Shown one piece after another: positions 1 to 6,284 of a DNA stretch of 10,034 nucleotides (the stretch's first letter is position 1; every line of letters starts with the position of its first letter). The translations under genes and the position numbers were made by a program. The stretch comes from Bacillota bacterium. Lineage in GTDB: Bacteria; Bacillota; Clostridia; Tissierellales; Peptoniphilaceae. A model generated the notes under the pieces. That model was not told where the DNA came from, searched no databases, and worked only from the letters and a program-made list of their open reading frames with translations. The DNA is taken from assembly GCA_023442495.1 (NCBI GenBank), contig JAEZZB010000040.1:1-10034 (forward strand), in the 5' to 3' direction.

Positions 1-1890
1 ATTGCTTCCCGGACATGTTGGATAAAATCCTAAACTTGATAAAATATACCATGCTGAAAGTGAACCATTATCTTCATCTCCTGGATATGCATCAAAGTTT
101 GGTCTGAAATAGTTTAATAATAATTCTTTAATTAGAATCTCTGTCTTAAATTTCTTATCCACGTAGTTATATAAATATGGCAAGTGGAATGATGGTTGAT
201 TAGAAATAGCTATATGGCCGAAGTTCGCTTCATAATACTCACGCATTTCATGAATAGTCTGTCCATAGTACCCTACATCAAATTCGGTCTTTGCATTTGT
301 AAGTTCATCAAGTCTTTTTTCAAATTCTTTCTTTCCTCCAAATACTCCAATAAAATCATCAAAATCATGATACATATTGTAACTATTTTGATAAGCAGAA
401 CCTTCTGTATATGGTGATCCCCAAGCAATTGGATTAAAATCTTTTAAAAATTCATTGTCTTCTGATTTTGATCTCAAAAATCCAGTTTCTCTATCAAATA
501 ATTTTAGATAATTTTTAGAAAGATTTTTAAATTTTTCATAAATATCTTTTTTACCTAAGTTTTTTGCAACTATTGAAATTGAATAATCCGATAGAGAATT
601 ATCTAAAGTTTGGTTTACAGATTCTTTATGACTATGTGGTACGAAACCATATTTGATATATTCATTAACTGCAGCTCTTCCATATCTTGCATTTCCAGAA
701 TCTGTAGTTGCTGATTTTATCATAGCTTCAAGAAATTCTTCCATATATTCAATAGCGATATCTTTGGATGAAGCTTCTGCGATAACATTATCAACCAAAG
801 TTCCTGGCATAAGTCCCCTTTCATCAGGAGATAACCATTTAGGTAAATAACCAGTGTTTCTATAACTATTTAAAATCCCTTCTAAAATATCTTTATATTG
901 CTTTTGATCAATTAGGGAAAGCAATGGAAACAAAGTCTTCCCCGCATCCCAAAATCCAATATTTGTAAATAATTTGCCTTTTTTTATAGTTTTTGAAATT
1001 GTATCATAATGAATTTCATCTCCTGCTTCATTTATTTCATAAATGGTCATTGGGAATAAATGAATTCTATATAGTGCATGATAAAAAAATTCTACTTGAC
1101 TTTTTCTATCATAAGCTTCGTATTTTTCATAAATTGAAGACTTTTCGTAATTTTTAATTTCAAATCTATCAAAATATTTAGTCCAAATATTTGTCGTATT
1201 TTTCAACATCCCAACTAAATCATTGTCCATCATTGAAAGATTGTATTTTGCTTGATTCATAGAAATGAATGAGGTTGCAAATTTAAGTTCACAAGATTTT
1301 TTATTTGTTTTTAAAATAAATGAATCAGCTTTTTTAATTAATTCAAATGATTCGATTTCAAATGCTATATACATTGTAAATTTTTCATCTTCACAGCCAC
1401 TGAAATTTGTTACTGTTCCATATAATTTATTTTCTTCAACTTCTAGTAAAATATCCTTTAATAAAAATTTTGCTTTAGTCTTTGATTCAAATCTTATAAT
1501 GGCGCCATATTTTGAAGCTGACATAATTGCCATTTCACCATTTGCATAGTCTATAATATTAAAATTCGGTCTAAATATTGATGAATAAGGATTATAAATA
1601 ATATTATTATTTTCGCTAAATGGTTGTATTACAAAATGTGAGAAATCTCCCATCCATGGGCTTGGTTGATGTGTAATTCTAAATCCTGAAAATTTTCTAT
1701 CGTGAGGATTAAACCACCATGATCCACCATTGGGATTAGTTTCAACCACAATATAATTTTGTCCATAAGGAACTCCTGTATACGGAAGTGCATTACCATT
1801 TGAAAATTCATATGTATTATTTGTTCCATAACGAGTGTCAGTAAATCTTTTATCTTCTAAAATTTCATTTATAATATTTTTCATTTTCAT
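1..1890 (-). CDS. GH92 family alpha-mannosidase, intracellular, 3' end outside window
   Basis: The reading frame is open without a stop for 630 codons from the ATG at 1890 to the window edge. The start is supported by GGAG six bases upstream. Glycoside hydrolase family 92 enzymes are calcium-dependent exo-alpha-mannosidases. Family landmarks appear in order: GGSWWFNPHD (55-64), GFRITHQPSPWMGD (about 70-83), FWD (313-315), TEGSAYQ with the likely general acid Glu496, NQPSFH (564-569), and GDEDNGSLSAWY (604 on) with likely base residues Asp605/Asp607. Family members are usually about 700-770 residues, so some 60-140 residues are missing. There is no signal peptide, so it should act in the cytoplasm on imported oligosaccharides, as proposed for pneumococcal GH92. 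It is divergent from manA, which points to mannose use. Linkage specificity cannot be read from sequence; Gln565 stands where Glu is common. Confidence 0.93.
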   Translation of the reverse strand, partial: MKMKNIINEILEDKRFTDTRYGTNNTYEFSNGNALPYTGVPYGQNYIVVETNPNGGSWWFNPHDRKFSGFRITHQPSPWMGDFSHFVIQPFSENNNIIYNPYSSIFRPNFNIIDYANGEMAIMSASKYGAIIRFESKTKAKFLLKDILLEVEENKLYGTVTNFSGCEDEKFTMYIAFEIESFELIKKADSFILKTNKKSCELKFATSFISMNQAKYNLSMMDNDLVGMLKNTTNIWTKYFDRFEIKNYEKSSIYEKYEAYDRKSQVEFFYHALYRIHLFPMTIYEINEAGDEIHYDTISKTIKKGKLFTNIGFWDAGKTLFPLLSLIDQKQYKDILEGILNSYRNTGYLPKWLSPDERGLMPGTLVDNVIAEASSKDIAIEYMEEFLEAMIKSATTDSGNARYGRAAVNEYIKYGFVPHSHKESVNQTLDNSLSDYSISIVAKNLGKKDIYEKFKNLSKNYLKLFDRETGFLRSKSEDNEFLKDFNPIAWGSPYTEGSAYQNSYNMYHDFDDFIGVFGGKKEFEKRLDELTNAKTEFDVGYYGQTIHEMREYYEANFGHIAISNQPSFHLPYLYNYVDKKFKTEILIKELLLNYFRPNFDAYPGDEDNGSLSAWYILSSLGFYPTCPGSN

Positions 1891-1961
1891 TTAAAACTCC
1901 ATTTTTTATATTCATATATATATTAATGATTTTACCAAAATATTTCCAATTTATTTATAAT

Positions 1962-1990
1962 TTGACATATAAAACTCGATAAAGGATACT
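1962..1990 (+). promoter_or_regulatory. Probable sigma-70 type promoter of manA
   Basis: A perfect -35 box TTGACA (1962-1967) is followed after 17 bases by GATACT (1985-1990), a 4/6 match to the -10 consensus. Transcription would start near 1997, leaving a leader of about 25 bases with GGAGG at 2012-2016, four bases before the manA ATG. The rest of the 130-base divergent gap is very AT-rich. I see no convincing catabolite-response (cre) site and no clear promoter for the GH92 gene in it. Confidence 0.6.
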
Positions 1991-2020
1991 TATATTGATA
2001 GACAAATTATTGGAGGCTAT

Positions 2021-2977
2021 ATGGAAATTTTAAAACTAAAACCAGCTCTAAAAGATTATTTATGGGGTGGAAACAAATTAAAGACAGTATATAACAAGGA
2101 ATCTAATTGGGATATAGTTGCTGAGTCATGGGAACTTTCTGCTCATAAAGATGGTTTGTCAACTATTGAGAATGGCGAGTTTAAAGGCTTAACTTTTGAT
2201 GACTATTTAGAAAAAATGGGAAACAAAGTTATTGGAATTGAATATACAAAAGAAAGATTTCCTATTTTAAATAAAATTATAGATGCAAATCAATCACTTT
2301 CAATTCAAGTTCATCCAGAAGATAAATACGCAAATGAATACGAAAATGACAATGGCAAAACAGAAATGTGGTATATTATTGATTGTGAACCGGGGGCATA
2401 TTTATATTATGGTGTTAAAGAAAAACTAGGCAAAGAAGAATTTAAGAAATCAATTGAAGAAGGAACTCTTTTAGAAAAATTGAATAAAGTAAAAGTTCAT
2501 AAAGGGGATGTTTTTTTTATTGAAGCTGGTACAATTCATGCTATAGGTGAAGGGATACTTATTTACGAAGTCCAACAAAGCTCAAATGTAACTTATAGAG
2601 TTTATGACTATAAGAGAAAAGATAAAAATGGTAACGAAAGAGAATTACACATTGAAAAAGCACTAGAAGTTTCAAATCTTAAACCAAATGGCGAATATAA
2701 TTTTAATGATAAAAACAGCATCAATTCTTCACTTAAAAGACTTGCAAAATCAGACTATTTCGACGTATTAAAGGGAGAAGTAGATGACTGGTCCTATACA
2801 ATTACTGAAGAATCATTCCATGCTATCACTTTCCTTGAAGGTAATGGAGAAATTTTAACTCATGGTCCTACTTATAAATATGAAAAAGGAGATACATTCT
2901 TTATCCCTGCAAATAACAATGAGTACAAAATAAGTGGAACTGGAGAATTCATACTTTCTAGATTACCTATTGAATAA
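2021..2977 (+). CDS. manA: Mannose-6-phosphate isomerase, type I (short Firmicutes form)
   Basis: This zinc enzyme interconverts mannose 6-phosphate and fructose 6-phosphate in the cytoplasm, linking mannose to glycolysis. The 318 residues match the short Bacillus-type ManA (about 315). The cupin metal site is complete: Gln96 and His98 in SIQVHPED, Glu115 in KTEMWYI, and His173 in GTIHAIG. The conserved Arg193 lies in YRVYDY. The N-terminal KDYLWGG and ESWELSAH segments are family typical. The start is fixed by GGAGG four bases upstream. The gene is monocistronic, with its own promoter and a terminator at 3051-3075. The divergent GH92 mannosidase is its only metabolic neighbour; no mannose PTS or mannokinase gene is visible. 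Confidence 0.95.
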   Translation: MEILKLKPALKDYLWGGNKLKTVYNKESNWDIVAESWELSAHKDGLSTIENGEFKGLTFDDYLEKMGNKVIGIEYTKERFPILNKIIDANQSLSIQVHPEDKYANEYENDNGKTEMWYIIDCEPGAYLYYGVKEKLGKEEFKKSIEEGTLLEKLNKVKVHKGDVFFIEAGTIHAIGEGILIYEVQQSSNVTYRVYDYKRKDKNGNERELHIEKALEVSNLKPNGEYNFNDKNSINSSLKRLAKSDYFDVLKGEVDDWSYTITEESFHAITFLEGNGEILTHGPTYKYEKGDTFFIPANNNEYKISGTGEFILSRLPIE

Positions 2978-3050
2978 GAATGGATTTGATAAGTATAAAA
3001 ATAATATAAGATATTTAAATGCATTTAAACTTATTTTGAACATCTAAAAT

Positions 3051-3075
3051 AAAGGGGCTATAAAATGCCCCTTTT
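3051..3075. terminator. Bidirectional Rho-independent terminator between manA and peroxiredoxin
   Basis: AAAGGGGC (3051-3058) pairs with GCCCCTTT (3067-3074) around an 8-base loop. A T-run follows on the plus strand (end of manA) and a T-rich stretch follows on the minus strand (end of the peroxiredoxin gene, whose stop is six bases away). It serves both convergent genes. Confidence 0.88.
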
Positions 3076-3080
3076 ATATT

Positions 3081-3536
3081 CTATAAATTATCAATTGCTT
3101 CTAAAACTTCTTTCATACAAGGTCTTTGTGGTTTATCATATTCTTTTGACCAAAGTACTACTCCATTTTCAAGCAATACATTCGCTCTTGAACTAATACC
3201 TGCTTTATCTATATAAATTCTAAGTTCTTTGGCAACAGCACCTTTAGGATTGAAGTCCGCAAGTAATGGTGTTTCTTTAATTCCAATTGATTGGCCCCAT
3301 ACAGCTTTTGATGGATGTGCATCAACACTCATTCCAAACGCTTTTACTCCACGTTTTTCTAGTTCGTCATGATAAATTTCTAAATCTCTCATTTGATCTG
3401 TACATACTGAAGTGAAAGCTAGTGGATGAAAACTTAATAATATTTTACCTTCCACTTTGCTTAAATCAACCTTATCACCATTTTGATCTCTAAGTTCATA
3501 ATTTAAATTTACTTTATCACCTTTTTGTACTATCAT
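3081..3536 (-). CDS. Peroxiredoxin (AhpC/TSA superfamily, AhpE/BCP-like)
   Basis: This is a thiol peroxidase that should reduce hydrogen peroxide and organic hydroperoxides in the cytoplasm. The 151-residue thioredoxin-fold protein has the peroxidatic motif PxxxTxxC as Pro38, Thr42 and Cys45 (PLAFTSVC), and a conserved active-site Arg117 in SSRANVLLENG. The only other cysteine is Cys140 near the C-terminus (RPCMKE). The resolving cysteine that bacterioferritin-comigratory proteins carry five residues after the first is absent. It is therefore either 1-Cys, or 2-Cys with Cys140 as resolving residue. GGAGG lies four bases before the ATG. It is transcribed alone, from an unclear promoter (TATAAT on the minus strand at 3571-3576 without a good -35), and ends at the shared terminator. 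An assignment finer than AhpE/BCP-like is not safe. Confidence 0.92.
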   Translation of the reverse strand: MIVQKGDKVNLNYELRDQNGDKVDLSKVEGKILLSFHPLAFTSVCTDQMRDLEIYHDELEKRGVKAFGMSVDAHPSKAVWGQSIGIKETPLLADFNPKGAVAKELRIYIDKAGISSRANVLLENGVVLWSKEYDKPQRPCMKEVLEAIDNL

Positions 3537-3620
3537 TTTACCTCCATTTTAATTGCATATTTATAAGTTTATTATATAAAAAAGTACATTTATTTTCTTA
3601 TAATTTTTATATACCCATTA

Positions 3621-3654
3621 AAAATCTTTTTATTTCTAAATTATTAAAGATTTT
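3621..3654 (-). terminator. Weak AT-rich hairpin after the 76-residue gene
   Basis: AAAATCTTT (3621-3629) and AAAGATTTT (3646-3654) form a 9-bp stem just after the stop codon of the small gene, followed by T-rich sequence in the direction of transcription. The stem is mostly A-T and the loop is long, so termination may be inefficient. Confidence 0.4.
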
Positions 3655-3656
3655 AT

Positions 3657-3887
3657 TTAAATTTTTGTATTAAGATCTTGTTCATAATAAGCTTCCGTAA
3701 AACCAGATGGCCCTGTAGTTCTTACTGAATATAAGCCTGTTCTTCGATCAAAATCAATTATATCACCTACTTGACCTCTCCATCTAATCATTACTCTTTG
3801 CCCGATTTTGTATTTTTGTCTATAATTGCCTCTAGCATCTTTATTAGCTCTATTATTCCTATCATTATTATTCCAGAAAAAAACCAT
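3657..3887 (-). CDS. Small basic protein of unknown function, possible SH3-like barrel
   Basis: A 76-residue protein that I do not recognise. The start at 3887 is chosen because GGAGGG precedes it by about four bases; a longer in-frame start at 3986 would run through the terminator hairpin of the gene upstream and has no such site. The N-terminus is hydrophobic for five residues (MVFFW), then rich in Asn and Arg (6-24). The C-terminal part (about 25-72) has alternating beta-strand patterns with KIGQRVMIRW, GQVGDIID and GLYSVRT, like small KOW/SH3-type modules that bind nucleic acid or cell-wall ligands. There is no signal peptide, transmembrane segment or cysteine. It lies between the lipoprotein and peroxiredoxin genes with hairpins on both sides, so it is probably a separate transcript. 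Confidence 0.72.
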   Translation of the reverse strand: MVFFWNNNDRNNRANKDARGNYRQKYKIGQRVMIRWRGQVGDIIDFDRRTGLYSVRTTGPSGFTEAYYEQDLNTKI

Positions 3888-3944
3888 ATTCCCTCCAACA
3901 AAAATTTTTAGTACAAATTTGCATTGATAATTATATTTTTTAGC

Positions 3945-3977
3945 AAAAAAGCTCCAGAATTTATATCTAGAGCTTTT
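3945..3977 (-). terminator. Rho-independent terminator of the FMN-binding lipoprotein gene
   Basis: AAAAGCTCCAGA (3947-3958) pairs with TCTAGAGCTTTT (3966-3977), giving 12 bp with one G-T wobble around a 7-base loop. In the minus direction the stem runs into TTTTTT. It sits 28 bases after the lipoprotein stop codon. Confidence 0.85.
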
Positions 3978-4004
3978 AATATACAATATTCATTTTCAAG
4001 ATAA

Positions 4005-4442
4005 TTATTGTTTTAATGCATTTTTTACAGCTTCTTTAATTCCCTCAGTTGTAACTGTAGCTCCTGCTACACCATCAATTTCTAATGAGTTCGCATCTAC
4101 GATTTGTTGTGTTACTGTATCTTTTGCTGCACCACCGATTTCTGGTGTTTCATCATCTTTTAAAACTTTAACACTTGTAATTTTTCCACCTGCTACAACT
4201 ACTTCTACTTCTATATCTCCGTTGTAACCTTTTGCTTTTCCTGTGTATGTTCCATCTTCAGGAATTGTAAGTTCACCTTGTGGATTTTCTGTAGTTGTTT
4301 CTACTTTAGTTTCAACAGAAGTTTCAACTTTAGTTTCACTAGGAGTTTCCACAACTGTTTCTTTAGGTGTTTGTCTTTCTGTACATGCTACTAATGTAAG
4401 CATTAATAATAATGCTAACAAAATTGATAATTGTTTTTTCAT
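4005..4442 (-). CDS. FMN-binding lipoprotein, single FMN_bind domain
   Basis: A 145-residue secreted lipoprotein. The start at 4442 has AAAGGAG five bases upstream and gives a proper lipoprotein signal; an in-frame ATG 17 codons earlier has no such site. Residues 1-20 form the signal peptide with lipobox LVAC, so Cys20 would be lipidated and the protein held on the outer face of the membrane. Residues 21-57 are a Thr/Glu/Val-rich linker. Residues about 62-145 are an FMN_bind domain (GYNGDIEVEVVV, GGKITSVKVL, ETPEIGG). DGVAGATVT (123-131) fits the site at which ApbE-type flavin transferases attach FMN covalently to threonine, most likely Thr129. Relatives include NqrC/RnfG domains and the Listeria extracellular-electron-transfer lipoprotein PplA, which has two such domains. 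No ApbE gene is in the window. Confidence 0.92.
   Translation of the reverse strand: MKKQLSILLALLLMLTLVACTERQTPKETVVETPSETKVETSVETKVETTTENPQGELTIPEDGTYTGKAKGYNGDIEVEVVVAGGKITSVKVLKDDETPEIGGAAKDTVTQQIVDANSLEIDGVAGATVTTEGIKEAVKNALKQ
4287..4361 (-). repeat. Imperfect VET-type codon repeat in the lipoprotein linker
   Basis: Residues about 28-52 repeat Val-Glu-Thr and Ser/Thr-Glu-Thr units (ETPSETKVETSVETKVETT), visible in the DNA as recurring gtttcaac and tttagtttc words. This is a flexible extracellular spacer between membrane anchor and flavin domain, and a likely site of length change by slippage. Confidence 0.7.
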
Positions 4443-4472
4443 ATTTACTCCTTTATATTTTTTTATATATTT

Positions 4473-4481
4473 ATTGTACCA
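4473..4481 (-). promoter_or_regulatory. Extended -10 promoter element for the lipoprotein gene
   Basis: On the minus strand TGGTACAAT gives the extended TGn plus TACAAT (5/6) at 4473-4481, about 30 bases before the ATG. No good -35 lies 17 bases further up, which is common for extended -10 promoters. The remaining 4482-4660 holds no gene that I can support. Confidence 0.45.
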
Positions 4482-4610
4482 TATTTTTTTCAAAAAGTGC
4501 GGTTAAAATGTTCACATAGTCAATAAGCATATCATACAGATAACTCCTAATTTATAGTAATTTATTGAATCTAAAGAGAATCTAATTCTTACAAGCTAAT
4601 ATATTTCAAA

Positions 4611-4636
4611 CTTTAATTTCTGAAAATTAATTAAAG
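4611..4636 (-). terminator. Weak AT-rich inverted repeat after glpK
   Basis: CTTTAATT (4611-4618) and AATTAAAG (4629-4636) form an 8-bp stem 25 bases after the glpK stop. It has only one G-C pair and no clean U-tract, so glpK may lack a strong terminator. It could instead be chance in AT-rich DNA. Confidence 0.25.
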
Positions 4637-4660
4637 ATTAGTTTCAACCATCTCCCATTT

Positions 4661-6154
4661 TTACTCTTCCAACCATCCCATAGTTCTCTCAACAGCTTTA
4701 GTCCAATATTTGTAATAACCATCTCTAGTTTCCTTGTCCATTTGCGGTTTGAATATTTTTATATTTTTCTTGGCATTGTAAATTTCATCAAAATCTTGCC
4801 AATAACCTACTGCAAGACCTGCAAGATAGGCTGCGCCCTGAGCTGTGGATTCCAACGTTTCCGGTCTGTAAATGTCAATATCTAAAATATCTGATTGGAA
4901 TTGCATTAAAAAATTATTTGCACTTGCACCTCCATCTACTTTTAGATTGATAAGTTTTATATTTGAGTCACTATGCATTGCATCAATAACGTCCTTTGAT
5001 TGATATGCAAGTGATTCTAGTGTTGCACGAATTAAATGCGCTTTTGAAGTTCCCCTTGTAATTCCGAATATTCCGCCACGTGAATACATATCCCAGTATG
5101 GAGCTCCAAGACCTGTGAATGATGGGACTACATATACACCTCCATTGTCAGATACAGATTTTGCATACATTTCTGATAAAGAAGCATTTTCTAAAATTTT
5201 AATTTCATCCCTTAGCCATTGAATTGCTGCACCTGCTATAAATACAGATCCCTCTAAAGCATACGAAATTTCTCCTTTTATTCCCCAAGCAATTGTTGTA
5301 ATTAAGCCACTTTTTGAATCTATTAAATCTTCGCCTGTATTCATAAGAACAAAACAACCTGTGCCATAGGTGTTTTTTACCATTCCGGGATAAAAACATG
5401 CTTGGCCAAATAAAGCTGCCTGTTGATCACCTGCAATTCCAGCAATTGGGATTTCTTGTCCAAATATTTGTTTATCTGTATATCCATAGATTTCACTAGA
5501 ATTACGTACTTGTGGAAGCATTGACTTTGGAATATTAAATTCTTCAAGTAATTCATCATCCCATTTCAAATCACGTATATTAAAAAGCATGGTTCTTGAT
5601 GCGTTTGAATAATCCGTAACATGAACCTTGCCTCTTGTAAGATTATAAATTAGCCAAGTGTCAATAGTTCCAAATAGTAAATCTCCATTTTCTGCTTTTT
5701 CTCTTGCTCCTTCTACATTTTCTAAAATCCAAGCTATTTTACTTGCTGAAAAATAGGCGTCAATTACAAGTCCTGTTTTGTATTTTATTTTTTCTATAAG
5801 TCCTCTATTTTTTAAGTCTTCACAAAAGTCAGCTGTTCTTCTACATTGCCAAACTATTGCATTATAAATAGGGCGTCCTGTGTGTTTATCCCAAACAACT
5901 GTAGTTTCTCTTTGATTTGTAATACCAATCGCTTCAATTTGTTCAGGCTTTATAGAAGCCATTTCTAAAGCCTCTCTAGCGACACCACTTTGAGATGCCC
6001 ATATTTCTTGAGCATTATGTTCAACCCACCCTGATTTTGGATAATATTGAGTAAATTCCTTTTGAGAAGTAGAAATGATTTTTCCGTTTTTATCAAAAAT
6101 TATCGCCCTTACACTTGTAGTTCCGCTATCAAAAGATAGAATGTATTTATCCAT
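4661..6154 (-). CDS. glpK: Glycerol kinase
   Basis: A cytoplasmic FGGY-family kinase that phosphorylates glycerol with ATP to sn-glycerol 3-phosphate. The 497 residues match the family's usual length and align closely with Bacillus GlpK. Visible sites are the phosphate-binding DSGTTSVRA (9-17), the glycerol contacts Arg82-Glu83 (NQRETT), Trp102 and Tyr134, the catalytic Asp243 in AGDQQAALFG, and the FGGY signature around GITRGTSKAHLIRATLES (365-382). AGGAG lies five to six bases before the ATG. The histidine phosphorylated by HPr in Bacillus and Enterococcus (YHFFG) is replaced here (KQIFG, Gln229) beside a one-residue deletion. The gene stands alone: no glpF, glpO or glpD adjoins it. Confidence 0.97.
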   Translation of the reverse strand: MDKYILSFDSGTTSVRAIIFDKNGKIISTSQKEFTQYYPKSGWVEHNAQEIWASQSGVAREALEMASIKPEQIEAIGITNQRETTVVWDKHTGRPIYNAIVWQCRRTADFCEDLKNRGLIEKIKYKTGLVIDAYFSASKIAWILENVEGAREKAENGDLLFGTIDTWLIYNLTRGKVHVTDYSNASRTMLFNIRDLKWDDELLEEFNIPKSMLPQVRNSSEIYGYTDKQIFGQEIPIAGIAGDQQAALFGQACFYPGMVKNTYGTGCFVLMNTGEDLIDSKSGLITTIAWGIKGEISYALEGSVFIAGAAIQWLRDEIKILENASLSEMYAKSVSDNGGVYVVPSFTGLGAPYWDMYSRGGIFGITRGTSKAHLIRATLESLAYQSKDVIDAMHSDSNIKLINLKVDGGASANNFLMQFQSDILDIDIYRPETLESTAQGAAYLAGLAVGYWQDFDEIYNAKKNIKIFKPQMDKETRDGYYKYWTKAVERTMGWLEE

Positions 6155-6189
6155 GAAAACTCCTAAATATTATTTTATATCTTAAATAT

Positions 6190-6217
6190 ATTTTACAATA
6201 AGAGAAATAATAGTAAA
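6190..6217 (-). promoter_or_regulatory. Candidate promoter of glpK
   Basis: On the minus strand TTTACT (6212-6217, 4/6) and TAAAAT (6190-6195, 5/6) are separated by 16 bases, about 35 bases before the glpK ATG. The match is modest in AT-rich DNA. I see no cre site or GlpP-type antiterminator hairpin in the 100-base leader. Confidence 0.35.
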
Positions 6218-6247
6218 TAGATTCTACATAATATCGTGAATGCACAA

Positions 6248-6275
6248 ATAAAAAAGCTATGGAAATCCATAGCTT
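6248..6275 (-). terminator. Rho-independent terminator of mgtE
   Basis: AAGCTATGG (6254-6262) pairs perfectly with CCATAGCTT (6267-6275) around AAAT. In the minus direction the stem is followed by a T-rich tract. It begins ten bases after the mgtE stop codon, so the magnesium unit ends before glpK. Confidence 0.9.
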
Positions 6276-6284
6276 GAAATTTAT

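Noticed and set aside
1912..1929. Imperfect 18-bp palindrome TCATATATATATTAATGA upstream of the GH92 gene, considered as an operator.
   Set aside because: It is almost pure A/T alternation in an AT-rich gap, where such symmetry arises by chance.
3571..3610. Possible PerR box near the peroxiredoxin promoter.
   Set aside because: Only half-site-like TTATAA words are present; no palindrome close to TTATAATnATTATAA was found.
3888..3986. N-terminal extension of the 76-residue protein to 109 residues.
   Set aside because: It would start inside the lipoprotein terminator hairpin and has no ribosome binding site, while the internal ATG at 3887 has GGAGGG.
4443..4493. Seventeen-residue extension of the FMN-binding lipoprotein.
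   Set aside because: It overlaps the extended -10 promoter and the true ribosome binding site, and would put charged residues before the signal peptide.
4243..4506. Plus-strand ORF of 87 codons with a repeated Val/Ser pattern.
   Set aside because: It is the antisense shadow of the repetitive linker in the lipoprotein gene and has no ribosome binding site.
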